A DNA stretch of 64,000 nucleotides from CAYJLC01 sp964370735 (lineage in GTDB: Bacteria > Bacillota > Clostridia > Oscillospirales > Butyricicoccaceae), in contig CAYJLC010000007.1 in the NCBI GenBank assembly GCA_964370735.1, forward strand, positions 1 through 64,000, written 5' to 3'. Made by a program: the position numbers and the translations under genes. Numbering within the stretch: the first letter of the stretch is position 1; the number at the start of each line of letters is the position of its first letter. The notes below the pieces were generated by a model. It ran no database searches. It was not told the origin of the DNA and worked only from the letters and a program-made list of their open reading frames with translations. Shown piece after piece: positions 51,022-60,319 of the stretch.

Positions 51022-53841
51022 TTATAGTAATTTTTTCAAATATTTGCCTGTATACGAGATTTCTGATTTAATAATTTTTTCTGGTGTACCTGAGAAAATA
51101 ATCTCCCCACCTTTTTTACCACCCTCAGGACCGATATCTATGATGTGGTCGGCAGTTTTTATTACATCTAAATTATGCTCAATTACTAAAATCGTATTCC
51201 CAGCGTCCGTAAGCTTCGATAAAACATCCGTAAGTTTATGAACATCTGCGATGTGAAGTCCAGTCGTTGGCTCATCGAGAATATAAATCGTCTTCCCTGT
51301 CGAGCGTTTCGAAAGTTCAGTCGCGAGTTTTACACGTTGCGCCTCACCACCAGAAAGAGTTGTCGACGCTTGACCTAGCTTAATATACGAAAGTCCAACT
51401 TCATTCAAAGTATCTAGTTTTCTATGAATTTTCGGTATGTTTTGGAAAAATTCCAACGCTTCTTCGATAGTCATATCCAAAACTTCGTAAATATTTTTAC
51501 CTTTATAGCGAACTTCTAGCGTTTCGCGATTATATCTCTTGCCTTTACAAATTTCGCAAGGAACATAAATATCAGGTAAAAAATGCATTTCGATTTTAAG
51601 CAAACCATCACCCGAACACGCTTCGCAACGTCCACCTTTTACATTAAATGAAAATCTGCCGTTTGTATAACCACGCATTTTAGCATCGTTTGTACTCGCA
51701 AAAAGTTCACGAATATCTGTAAAAACACCAGTATAAGTCGCTGGATTTGACCTCGGAGTACGCCCAATCGGTGACTGGTCGATATTAATAACCTTGTCGA
51801 GTTCATCAATTCCTTTTATTTCTTTGTGCTTCGCTGCCTTTAATTTGGCTCCATTAAGGTCGTGTGCGAGTTTTTTGTAGATGATTTCGTTAACAAGCGA
51901 TGATTTCCCTGAACCTGAAACCCCAGTCACACAAGTCATCACCCCAAAAGGAATTTTTACATTCACATTTTTAAGATTATTTGCTTCAGCACCAATTACT
52001 TGAAGGAATTTTCCACTCCCTTTTCTGCGCTTTTTCGGAATATCTATCTTGATTTTACCACTCAAATATTTACCAGTAAGCGAATTTTCACTTTTTAGTA
52101 AATCGTCTATTTCCCCGGAAAAAATCACTTCCCCACCATGAATTCCAGCTCCAGGGCCGATATCAATAATATGGTCGGCTGCAAACATCGTATCCTCGTC
52201 ATGCTCAACGACAATTAAAGTGTTCCCTAAATCGCGAAGTTTTTTTAGTGTCGCCAAAAGCTTGTCATTATCCCTTTGATGAAGTCCGATAGACGGTTCG
52301 TCCAAAATATAAAGCACGCCCATAAGATACGAGCCGATTTGTGTCGCCAGTCGAATTCTTTGGCTTTCACCACCAGAAAGCGTGCCAGAACTTCTTGATA
52401 AAGTAAGATATTCTAGTCCAACAGACGTTAAAAAGCCTAATCTTTCTTTGATTTCCTTCAAAATTCTCTCGGCAATCATAAAATCATTGCCAAAAAGCTC
52501 TAATTTATCGATAAATTCAAGCGCATCATCGACAGCCAGATGACAAAAATCTGAAATATTCATATCACCCACAGTTACAGCCAAAATTTCAGGCTTTAAT
52601 CTATGCCCATCGCAATCTGGACACGAGTTTGCACTCATCGAATTTTCCATCTCAGAACGCATATACTCACTTGTGGTTTCTTTGTATCTTCTTTCCAAAT
52701 TGTTGATTACACCTTCGAAACTACGATTTGTTTTGAAATATGAGGCATTTTTTGCATATTCTAAATCGAGCGACATATCTCCTGTTCCGTATAAAAGCGC
52801 GTCGACAGCTTCCGTTGACATATCTTTTATCTTTGTATCAAGCGTGAAACCGAAATGTTTTCCAAGCGCTGTGTAATACATATTTGCAATTGAGCCTTTG
52901 TCTGGAATTGTCCACCCTGAAGCAGAAATACCACCCTCTTTTAGTGATAAATTACGGTTTGGCATAACTTTTTCTGGGTCAATTTTTAGTAAAGTTCCAA
53001 GCCCTGTACACGTCGAACACGCACCATAAGGGTTGTTAAACGAGAACATTCTAGGCGATAATTCCTCCATCGAAATAGAACAATCTTCACACGCATAATT
53101 TTGCGAAAACAGAATATCTTCACCGTCAATTATATTCACAATGCAAACCCCATCTGAAAGGTGTAGCGCAGTTTCAAGCGAGTCTGTCAAACGTGATTTC
53201 ACGTCTTCTTTTATAATAATTCTGTCGATTACTATGTCAATATTATGTTTTTTCGTCTTAGTTAGCTTGATATCAGGCGAAATTTCCATTATTTCACCGT
53301 CAACTCTCGCTCTCACATAACCTTCTTTAAGCGCCGAAGATAAAACCTTTGTATGTTCGCCTTTTTTGCCCTTAATTACAGGTGCAAGTATTTGAATTCT
53401 TGTTTTTTCTTCGAATTTTAAAACTTTATCTACTATTTGGTCGATAGTTTGTTTTTCGATAACTTTGCCACACTTCGGACAATGTGGAACACCAATTCTA
53501 GCCCATAAAAGCCTTAAATAATCGTAAATTTCTGTGACAGTTCCAACCGTTGAACGCGGATTTTTAGATGTAGTTTTTTGGTCGATAGAAATTGCAGGCG
53601 AAAGCCCCTCGATATACTCGACATTCGGTTTTTCCATCTGCCCTAAAAATTGCCTTGCATAAGAAGAAAGCGATTCGACATAACGTCGTTGTCCTTCTGC
53701 ATAAATCGTATCGAATGCAAGCGATGATTTTCCTGACCCAGAAATCCCTGTTATTACCACGAGTTTATCTCTTGGTATTTCGATATCAATATTTTTAAGG
53801 TTATGCTCTTTTGCACCCTTAACTACGATATTTTTAGTCAT
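51022..53841 (-). CDS. uvrA: Excinuclease ABC subunit A
   Basis: 939 aa, full length. Damage-recognition ATPase of nucleotide excision repair. Two ABC cassettes: Walker A GISGSGKSS and GVSGSGKSS, signatures LSGGESQR and LSGGEAQR, and CX2C zinc modules (CPKCG, CPDC, CEAC, CEIC). Monocistronic on the minus strand; uvrB is nearby on the plus strand but not in an operon with it. No obvious LexA box upstream. Confidence 0.97.
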   Translation of the reverse strand: MTKNIVVKGAKEHNLKNIDIEIPRDKLVVITGISGSGKSSLAFDTIYAEGQRRYVESLSSYARQFLGQMEKPNVEYIEGLSPAISIDQKTTSKNPRSTVGTVTEIYDYLRLLWARIGVPHCPKCGKVIEKQTIDQIVDKVLKFEEKTRIQILAPVIKGKKGEHTKVLSSALKEGYVRARVDGEIMEISPDIKLTKTKKHNIDIVIDRIIIKEDVKSRLTDSLETALHLSDGVCIVNIIDGEDILFSQNYACEDCSISMEELSPRMFSFNNPYGACSTCTGLGTLLKIDPEKVMPNRNLSLKEGGISASGWTIPDKGSIANMYYTALGKHFGFTLDTKIKDMSTEAVDALLYGTGDMSLDLEYAKNASYFKTNRSFEGVINNLERRYKETTSEYMRSEMENSMSANSCPDCDGHRLKPEILAVTVGDMNISDFCHLAVDDALEFIDKLELFGNDFMIAERILKEIKERLGFLTSVGLEYLTLSRSSGTLSGGESQRIRLATQIGSYLMGVLYILDEPSIGLHQRDNDKLLATLKKLRDLGNTLIVVEHDEDTMFAADHIIDIGPGAGIHGGEVIFSGEIDDLLKSENSLTGKYLSGKIKIDIPKKRRKGSGKFLQVIGAEANNLKNVNVKIPFGVMTCVTGVSGSGKSSLVNEIIYKKLAHDLNGAKLKAAKHKEIKGIDELDKVINIDQSPIGRTPRSNPATYTGVFTDIRELFASTNDAKMRGYTNGRFSFNVKGGRCEACSGDGLLKIEMHFLPDIYVPCEICKGKRYNRETLEVRYKGKNIYEVLDMTIEEALEFFQNIPKIHRKLDTLNEVGLSYIKLGQASTTLSGGEAQRVKLATELSKRSTGKTIYILDEPTTGLHIADVHKLTDVLSKLTDAGNTILVIEHNLDVIKTADHIIDIGPEGGKKGGEIIFSGTPEKIIKSEISYTGKYLKKLL

Positions 53842-53954
53842 TTTTTACCCTTTCGTAATGTAATTTATATGATTTTGCGTATATTTATAACGATATCCTT
53901 TGTTTTTGAGTTCAAAGTTTATCAGAATAGTCAATTTTAATTTCTTTAAGTTTT

Positions 53955-53985
53955 AAGACACCTACAAGCGTAGATGTCTTTTTTA
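53955..53985 (-). terminator. Candidate terminator of the aldo/keto reductase gene
   Basis: AAGACACCTAC / GTAGATGTCTT (53955-53980) just after the minus-strand stop. The T run is good on the plus strand but only CTTAAAAC on the minus strand, so orientation is uncertain. Confidence 0.5.
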
Positions 53986-55116
53986 TTATGCTCTTAGTTT
54001 TTCGTCAACCATTTTTAATAATTTTCTAACTTCTAACTTTTGAGGGCAATTATCCTCACAAAAACCACAATCAACGCATTTTTCATAATTTGCACCTGGT
54101 TTTTCAGCATTTGTAATATAATCGTTGTAATTTTTCTTGCCAGCTTCTTTTAAATCATATACATTATAATTTGTATACGCTGCAAAAATCCTAGGAATAT
54201 TAATATCCATAGGACATGGCTGACAATACTTACATCCTGTGCAATATAGTTCTGAGAATTTTTTAAGATTTTCCATAGCTGTTTTAATATCTTCACGCTC
54301 ATCTTCCGTTAAATGCTCAGATAATGAAGCTAATTCGATATTTTGCTTAACCATATCAAGATTTTCCATGCCACTTAATGCACAATCGATATTTTCGTTA
54401 CTTAAAACAAATTTAAACGCAAGCTCATAAGTTGCGATATTTTTCTTGCCTGTAAGCTTTGTATAAAGTTCAGACGGTGCTGAAAGTCTGCCTCCACCAA
54501 CAGGACCCATAGCGACAACGCCTAATCCTTTTGATTTTGCATAAGCAATCATTTCTTCATTCGAACGGTCGATTAAATTGTACTGAACCAGCATACTTTC
54601 ATGCACTTTGCCCTCGTCAATTATGTGTTTAATATTTTTTGATTCATCATGGAATGAGAACGAAATATGACGGATTTTTCCTTCTGCTTTTAATCTTAAT
54701 GCCTCATCAATTAAACCAAGTTTTACGATAGTATTGTCAAAAGCGTCTTTGTTTATACCCCAAAAGTGATAAAAATCAACATAATCCATATCGAGTTTTG
54801 AAAGGCTTCTATTTAAAAATTTCTCAAAATCAGCCGTTTCTTTCACTTCACCTACTGGACATTTTGTCGAAACATATACTTTGTCACGAAAATCTTTAAG
54901 TGCGATACCCACTGCTTCTTCGGAATTTGAATTGCAATAATACGGTGCTGTATCGAAATAGTTTACGCCATTGTCATAGGCATATTTCAGCATTTCATTT
55001 ACTTTTTCTTGAACAATTTTTTTCTTTCCATCGACATCTATTTCAGGAAATCTCATACATCCAAAACCTAAAGCTGAAATTTCTACGCCTGTGTTTCCAA
55101 ATTTTCTGTACTTCAT
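53986..55116 (-). CDS. Aldo/keto reductase with C-terminal 4Fe-4S motifs
   Basis: 376 aa. The AKR barrel (about 1-290) has the catalytic Tyr in FDTAPYYCNSNSEE and Lys in STKCPVGE. Cysteine motifs (CTGCKYCQPCP and CVDCGFCEDNCPQ) at about 293 and 346 give two [4Fe-4S] clusters. Such ferredoxin-fused AKRs are common in anaerobes and likely use low-potential electrons; substrate unknown. Single gene. Confidence 0.92.
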   Translation of the reverse strand: MKYRKFGNTGVEISALGFGCMRFPEIDVDGKKKIVQEKVNEMLKYAYDNGVNYFDTAPYYCNSNSEEAVGIALKDFRDKVYVSTKCPVGEVKETADFEKFLNRSLSKLDMDYVDFYHFWGINKDAFDNTIVKLGLIDEALRLKAEGKIRHISFSFHDESKNIKHIIDEGKVHESMLVQYNLIDRSNEEMIAYAKSKGLGVVAMGPVGGGRLSAPSELYTKLTGKKNIATYELAFKFVLSNENIDCALSGMENLDMVKQNIELASLSEHLTEDEREDIKTAMENLKKFSELYCTGCKYCQPCPMDINIPRIFAAYTNYNVYDLKEAGKKNYNDYITNAEKPGANYEKCVDCGFCEDNCPQKLEVRKLLKMVDEKLRA

Positions 55117-55231
55117 AATATTCTCCTTATATTTTTTTTATAAATACATTATATCTCTTATTTTTTAAAAAGTAAAGCATAATATCTATTTTTTCGAACA
55201 AAATATGTATATAAAATTTAGGAGGAAAAAT

Positions 55232-56590
55232 ATGAAAAAAAATATAGCTATACCTATTTTATCTGCAATTTCTGTCGTTTCTATTGCGCTTGCAATTTAT
55301 TTTTATGCAAATTCTAGTGTCATGCTTTCAGCCGATAGACACTCCACCGACAAGGCATTCGCAGAGTTTACAACCAGCGTTTCAAAGCTTAGCACAGCTA
55401 CCGAAAAAGCAAAATTTGCGACGAGCGATGAATACACAGTCACTATGCTCACAGAAATTGCTCTAGAGGCTGAAAAAGCAAAGGCAAATTTATCTGATTT
55501 AAGAATTTCTGAAACAGATTTAAGCAAAACGCAAGAATTTATGTCTAAAATTTCCGATTATTCTCAATCACTTATCAAAAAAATAGTTTCAGGGCAAGAA
55601 TTAACCGACGAGGACAGGCAAAATATTGCTATGTTTGCCGAAAATTCGAAAATGCTGTCTAGTGATGTCGCCGAAGTTCAGGCGATGTATAATAATGGTG
55701 AAATCGAAGATTTATATATGAATATTAAAACTTTTGACGGAAAAGAAGTTCAAAATGTGTCTGGTTCATTTGCTTCTAGCGAAGAAACAACAGACGTAAA
55801 CCCTGACCATAAGACACAAAATTTTGCAACTTTAGTGTATGACGGTCCGTTTTCTGCACATATTTCTCAAAGAGAGCCTGCATATTTAGAAGGAAAAGAA
55901 GAAATTTCTGAAGAAGATGCGAAAAAACGCGTTGCCGATTTTCTAGGAGTTGATACTTCTAATGTAACATCGCAAGGCAAAATGGCAGGGCAAATTCCTT
56001 GCTATAAATTTATGGTCGAAAAGGATAATAAGCAAATCGGTGTCGATATGACGATAACTGGTGGGTATATTTTAAATACGCTAATTTATCGCGAAGAAGT
56101 TGGAAATGCTGAAATAAATACCGAAGATGCTATTAAAAAAGCCGACGAAATTTTGAAAAATTCTGCTTTCACCGACTATAAAGCGACTTATTATACAGAG
56201 GCAAATGGTATTTTAACGATAAATTATGCATTCACTCAAGGTGAAACTGTTGTTTACTCCGATTTAATCAAAATGTCGATTTATTTAGACGATGGCACGC
56301 TTAAAGGTGTCGAGGCGAGTGGATATATAATGAATCATAAAGAACGCGAAATGGAAACTCCAAAACTTTCAATTTATGAGGCAAGACAACTTGTTTCAAG
56401 CGACCTTCGAATTTTAAGTGAAGGTATGGCTATCGTTCCTACTTCTTTTGACAGCGAAGTTTTAACTTATGAATTTAAGTGTGAATCCTATGACGGAAAG
56501 CATTATTTAGTGTATGTAGATGCAATAAATGGTGGAATTGAAAATATTTTAATTCTAATCGAAGATGAAACAGGTACTTTGACTATGTAA
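55232..56590 (+). CDS. ypeB: Germination protein YpeB
   Basis: 452 aa. N-terminal membrane or signal helix (about 5-25), an extracellular helical region, and PepSY repeats at the C-terminus. In Bacillus, YpeB stabilises the spore cortex lytic enzyme SleB. I choose ATG 55232, five bases after GGAGG, over an ATG nine codons earlier. No sleB is visible next to it in this window, although the two are usually adjacent. Upstream promoter not identified; a sporulation sigma factor is likely. Confidence 0.9.
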   Translation: MKKNIAIPILSAISVVSIALAIYFYANSSVMLSADRHSTDKAFAEFTTSVSKLSTATEKAKFATSDEYTVTMLTEIALEAEKAKANLSDLRISETDLSKTQEFMSKISDYSQSLIKKIVSGQELTDEDRQNIAMFAENSKMLSSDVAEVQAMYNNGEIEDLYMNIKTFDGKEVQNVSGSFASSEETTDVNPDHKTQNFATLVYDGPFSAHISQREPAYLEGKEEISEEDAKKRVADFLGVDTSNVTSQGKMAGQIPCYKFMVEKDNKQIGVDMTITGGYILNTLIYREEVGNAEINTEDAIKKADEILKNSAFTDYKATYYTEANGILTINYAFTQGETVVYSDLIKMSIYLDDGTLKGVEASGYIMNHKEREMETPKLSIYEARQLVSSDLRILSEGMAIVPTSFDSEVLTYEFKCESYDGKHYLVYVDAINGGIENILILIEDETGTLTM

Positions 56591-56593
56591 CTG

Positions 56594-56622
56594 TTGATAT
56601 TTCAAGCTTTTTGTGATAAAAT
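56594..56622 (+). promoter_or_regulatory. Predicted sigma-A promoter of uvrB
   Basis: TTGATA (56594-56599), 17-bp spacer, TAAAAT (56617-56622), 4 nt after the ypeB stop. Confidence 0.75.
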
Positions 56623-56642
56623 CTAAATATGATATTACTAAC

Positions 56643-56683
56643 GGTGCTGTTAATTTGTAAATTTCAATATATTTGACAGCACC
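56643..56683 (+). other. Hairpin in the uvrB leader
   Basis: GGTGCTGTTAA and TTTGACAGCACC form a stem of about 11 bp around an 18-nt AU-rich loop, before the uvrB RBS. It has no T run, so it is either a leader structure or a weak read-through terminator of ypeB. Confidence 0.65.
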
Positions 56684-56704
56684 ATACTTATATAGGAGAT
56701 TTTT

Positions 56705-58663
56705 ATGCCTAAATTTCAAATTAAATCTGAATACAAGCCATCTGGCGACCAGCCTTCGGCTATTGATAGCCTTGTAGCTGGGCTAAATGAAGGAAAACGA
56801 GAACAAACTCTTTTGGGAGTTACTGGTTCAGGTAAAACTTTTACGATGGCAAATGTCATCGAACGCGTACAAAAACCCACGCTCATTTTAGCACACAATA
56901 AAACACTTGCTGCACAACTTTGCTCGGAGTTTCGCGAATTTTTCCCTGATAATGCTGTCGAATATTTCGTTTCATATTATGATTATTATCAACCAGAGGC
57001 ATATATTGCATCAACTGATACATATATCGAAAAAGACTCGAAAATCAACGACGAAATCGAGCGTTTGCGTCACTCTGCGACAGCATCACTTTTTGAGAGA
57101 GAAGATGTAATTGTGGTTGCCTCTGTTTCGTGCATTTATTCGCTAGGTGATCCTGATGATTATAAAAATTTGATGGTTTCACTACGCGTTGGCATGGAAT
57201 ACTCACGAGAAACGCTAATTCGTAGGCTGACTGACATTCAATATGAGCGAAACGACATTGCATTTGAACGAAATCGCTTTCGCGTGCGTGGTGATAATAT
57301 TGAAATTCACCCATCTTTCACAGATGATTTTGCATATCGAGTGGAGCTTGAATTTGATGAGGTCGCTAGAATTTCTGAAATAAATCCTCTTACAGGCGAA
57401 GTTTTGCGAGTGATTTCTCACGCTGTTATCTTCCCTGCATCGCATTATGTAACAACAAAGGACAAAATTGACAGTGCAATTAATGAAATAGGCGATGAAC
57501 TAACTGAACGAATAGATTATTTCACGCGTGAACAGAAACTAGTCGAAGCTCAAAGAATTAGCCAACGTACAAAATACGATATGGAAATGCTAGATGAAAT
57601 CGGATTTTGTAGTGGTATTGAAAATTACTCAAGAGTGCTTTCTGGTCGTGAAAAAGGCTCGACACCACATACTTTAATTGATTATTTCCCTGATGGATTT
57701 TTAATGTTTATCGATGAGTCGCATGTTATGTTACCACAAGTTCGTGGTATGTATTTTGGCGATAGAGCAAGGAAGGAAAGTTTGGTTGAAAATGGTTTCA
57801 GACTTCCCTCAGCGCTCGATAATCGTCCTTTAAATTTCAATGAATTTGAAGAAAAAATGCAAAATGTAATCTATGTTTCGGCGACTCCTGGAAATTATGA
57901 AAAAGAGCATTCTTTGCAAATTGTCGAACAAGTTATTCGTCCGACAGGGCTTGTAGACCCTGATATTTTTATACGTCCAACGGAAAATCAAATCGATGAT
58001 TTAATCGATGAAATCAATGATAAAGTAGAAAAAGGCGAGCGTACATTAATCACTACTTTAACAAAAAAAATGGCAGAAGACCTTACAAATTACCTAAAAG
58101 AAGCCGGAATTAAAGTTTGTTATATGCATCATGACATAAAAACTATCGAAAGAATGGAAATTATTCGCGATTTGCGTCTTGGAGTTTATGATGTTTTAAT
58201 CGGAATAAACCTTTTAAGAGAAGGGCTTGACATCCCTGAGGTTACGATGGTTTGTATTTTAGATGCTGATAAAGAAGGATTTTTGCGTTCAGAAACTTCA
58301 CTCATACAAACAATTGGTCGTGCTGCGCGTAATGCTAATGGTAAAGTTATTCTTTATGCCGATAAAATCACGCCATCTATGGAAAGAGCGATTAAAGAAA
58401 CGGATAGACGTCGTGCAAAACAAAAGGCATATAATGAAAAACATGGAATTATTCCACAGACTGTTAAAAAAGATGTTCGTGATATTATTGAAATATCTAT
58501 GGACAATAAACTTCCGAAAAAAGACGCAAAAAAACGCCTGAACAAATCAGAGCGTGATAAATTAATAAACGATTTAACAAGACAAATGAAAGATGCTGCA
58601 AAAATGCTTGAATTTGAACTGGCAGCAAAACTTCGTGATGAAATCAAGAAAATACAAGAATAA
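56705..58663 (+). CDS. uvrB: Excinuclease ABC subunit B
   Basis: 652 aa, full length. DNA-loading helicase of nucleotide excision repair. Walker A GVTGSGKT, motif II DESH, beta-hairpin segment SYYDYYQPEAYI, motif VI QTIGRAARN and a C-terminal UVR domain (about 618-652) are present. Own promoter and terminator. Confidence 0.97.
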   Translation: MPKFQIKSEYKPSGDQPSAIDSLVAGLNEGKREQTLLGVTGSGKTFTMANVIERVQKPTLILAHNKTLAAQLCSEFREFFPDNAVEYFVSYYDYYQPEAYIASTDTYIEKDSKINDEIERLRHSATASLFEREDVIVVASVSCIYSLGDPDDYKNLMVSLRVGMEYSRETLIRRLTDIQYERNDIAFERNRFRVRGDNIEIHPSFTDDFAYRVELEFDEVARISEINPLTGEVLRVISHAVIFPASHYVTTKDKIDSAINEIGDELTERIDYFTREQKLVEAQRISQRTKYDMEMLDEIGFCSGIENYSRVLSGREKGSTPHTLIDYFPDGFLMFIDESHVMLPQVRGMYFGDRARKESLVENGFRLPSALDNRPLNFNEFEEKMQNVIYVSATPGNYEKEHSLQIVEQVIRPTGLVDPDIFIRPTENQIDDLIDEINDKVEKGERTLITTLTKKMAEDLTNYLKEAGIKVCYMHHDIKTIERMEIIRDLRLGVYDVLIGINLLREGLDIPEVTMVCILDADKEGFLRSETSLIQTIGRAARNANGKVILYADKITPSMERAIKETDRRRAKQKAYNEKHGIIPQTVKKDVRDIIEISMDNKLPKKDAKKRLNKSERDKLINDLTRQMKDAAKMLEFELAAKLRDEIKKIQE

Positions 58664-58689
58664 ATCCAAATATGTAGTTTGATGCAATT

Positions 58690-58717
58690 AAAAAACCCTG
58701 TTTGAAACAGGGTTTTT
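58690..58717. terminator. Bidirectional terminator between uvrB and degV
   Basis: AAAAACCCTGTTT / AAACAGGGTTTTT symmetrical stem with T run on both strands, between the converging genes. Confidence 0.88.
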
Positions 58718-58725
58718 TATGTTTT

Positions 58726-59580
58726 CTATTTAATAACTTGAACACCTATGCCTAAAAGACCTGGTCCTGTGTGCACTCCTAAAACAGGGCTTATATTTGT
58801 GAGATATATTTTTGCTGCTGTCGGAAATTTTGATTTCACTAATTCTAAAAGATTAGATGCTTCATCAAAAACACCACTATGGCTTACACATATATTAAAT
58901 TCTGTTGCATTTTTCAAGAATTTATCGGTAACATCAATTAATTTATTAATCGATTGTGCTCTTCCAAAAGTTTTTGACACAGTATGATAAATTCCGTTTT
59001 CATTACATGATATAATAGGTTTTAGGTTAAGTTTTGAACCAATTGTGCCCGATACTTTTCCTATTCTTCCACCTTTAATTAAATATTCTAATGTATTTAC
59101 TGCGAAAAATACCTTTGAATTTTCTTTTTTCTCTGATACAAAATGATATGCTTCTTCTAGTGTTTTGTCTTGGTTTGCGACATAATCAGCCGCAAGCAAA
59201 GCCACAAAACCAGCACCCATTGCTATATTTTTCGTATCAATAAGCTTTATGTTTAAATCATCACGCTCGCTTGCCATAATGCTTACGAAATTAAACGTGC
59301 CTGAAAGCCCACTCGATAAATGTACACATAATACATCGTCATAACCGTCTGCTTTTATTTTATCGAATAAATCAGCAATTTCTTCGCCTGTTGGTAGTGA
59401 TGTTGTTGGTATTTCTTTAGATAAATTCGAATATACTTCCTCTGGAGTGATATCAACACCGTCACTAAACTGCTTATCTTTATAATTCACTTTTAAAGGC
59501 AGAACATAAATACCCTTTTCTTTTGCAAGCTCTACTGGAATATCGCAAGTAGAATCAGCAATTATCGCTATCTTTTTCAT
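58726..59580 (-). CDS. DegV family fatty-acid-binding protein
   Basis: 284 aa. DegV proteins bind fatty acids; FakB members hand them to the kinase FakA. N-terminus KIAIIADSTCDIP and the binding-site segment LSSGLSGTF are diagnostic, as is the C-terminal GPGLLGIGV. It overlaps the DUF1836 gene by 26 nt. No fakA-like kinase gene is seen here, so partner is unknown. Confidence 0.92.
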   Translation of the reverse strand: MKKIAIIADSTCDIPVELAKEKGIYVLPLKVNYKDKQFSDGVDITPEEVYSNLSKEIPTTSLPTGEEIADLFDKIKADGYDDVLCVHLSSGLSGTFNFVSIMASERDDLNIKLIDTKNIAMGAGFVALLAADYVANQDKTLEEAYHFVSEKKENSKVFFAVNTLEYLIKGGRIGKVSGTIGSKLNLKPIISCNENGIYHTVSKTFGRAQSINKLIDVTDKFLKNATEFNICVSHSGVFDEASNLLELVKSKFPTAAKIYLTNISPVLGVHTGPGLLGIGVQVIK

Positions 59581-60127
59581 CTTTTTCTCCTATTCTGCCA
59601 TTCTCCGTAAGTCCAGTTACTTTTGTGGCAATGATTTTTCCTGTTAAAGCCATCGAAATAGACTTTACGGCTAGATTTTTTGGTGTAGTTTTTTCGTTAA
59701 TACTGATACAATTATTGCTTATAATATCGTAAATTTGCTTGATTGATAGTTCCAATTCTTCGCAAAAACAATTATAAGCACCACGTCCCCCATCAAATCC
59801 CATTTGAATATCTATCGCATTCCTTATTAGTGAAATAACAGTCACTTGTTTTATAATGGTAATTACAAGCAATGTTGAAATGTGGATTTTTGAATATCTT
59901 TTTTTAACTGGTGATGGTATCAACCCCAGCTTTACATAGTTATTAATCATTGCAGGTGTTATCATTTTATGCTCGCTATCGTCTGCAAAAATTTCTACAT
60001 AATGAGAAATATACTCAATAACTTGATCCATATATAAGTCCATTTCAGGAAGTTCGTCCCACCTAGGTAAGTGATAAACTTCAAATTGCTTAGACCATAA
60101 TAAAAGCTCTTTTTGTATGTCTTTCAT
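59555..60127 (-). CDS. DUF1836 protein, predicted MerR-like DNA-binding
   Basis: 190 aa. Residues about 60-95 (TPAMINNYVKLGLIPSPVKK, then RYSKIHI) look like a MerR-type winged helix; the rest is helical DUF1836. Start ATG 60127 follows GGAGAG; an ATG 36 nt up would start inside the operator region. Overlapping transcription with DegV is clear. A long inverted repeat on its promoter suggests autoregulation. Function is inferred only. Confidence 0.8.
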   Translation of the reverse strand: MKDIQKELLLWSKQFEVYHLPRWDELPEMDLYMDQVIEYISHYVEIFADDSEHKMITPAMINNYVKLGLIPSPVKKRYSKIHISTLLVITIIKQVTVISLIRNAIDIQMGFDGGRGAYNCFCEELELSIKQIYDIISNNCISINEKTTPKNLAVKSISMALTGKIIATKVTGLTENGRIGEKDEKDSDNC

Positions 60128-60139
60128 AAACTCTCTCCG

Positions 60140-60177
60140 AAAATTAGTATAGTATATTATCATTATATACTAATTTT
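60140..60177. promoter_or_regulatory. 12-bp inverted repeat over the DUF1836 promoter
   Basis: AAAATTAGTATA (60140-60151) and TATACTAATTTT (60166-60177) are perfect inverted arms with a 14-bp spacer; a third partial copy (ATTAGT) lies at 60182-60187. The right arm overlaps the -10 and the left arm lies at or just after the expected start site. Confidence 0.75.
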
Positions 60178-60190
60178 TATAATTAGTCAA
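60162..60190 (-). promoter_or_regulatory. Predicted sigma-A promoter of the DUF1836-degV operon
   Basis: Minus-strand TTGACT (60185-60190), 17-bp spacer, TATAAT (60162-60167). Confidence 0.8.
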
Positions 60191-60254
60191 TATGGTTATA
60201 AATACTAGATGACAAAATGCTCATTTATTAGATAAACGTTTGCACAGTTTTTAT

Positions 60255-60283
60255 TTGCAAAATTTTAAAAAATATGGTATTAT
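60255..60283 (+). promoter_or_regulatory. Predicted promoter of the MATE operon
   Basis: TTGCAA (60255-60260), 17-bp spacer, TATTAT (60278-60283) with TGG in front (extended -10). Divergent from the DUF1836 promoter. Confidence 0.65.
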
Positions 60284-60319
60284 GTTATATAGAATTATTT
60301 TTAGAGAAGGTGTATAAAA

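Noticed and set aside
55190..55205. CGAAC half-site near ypeB as a LexA box
   Set aside because: Only a half-site; no GTTC partner at the right distance, and it is not in front of an SOS gene.
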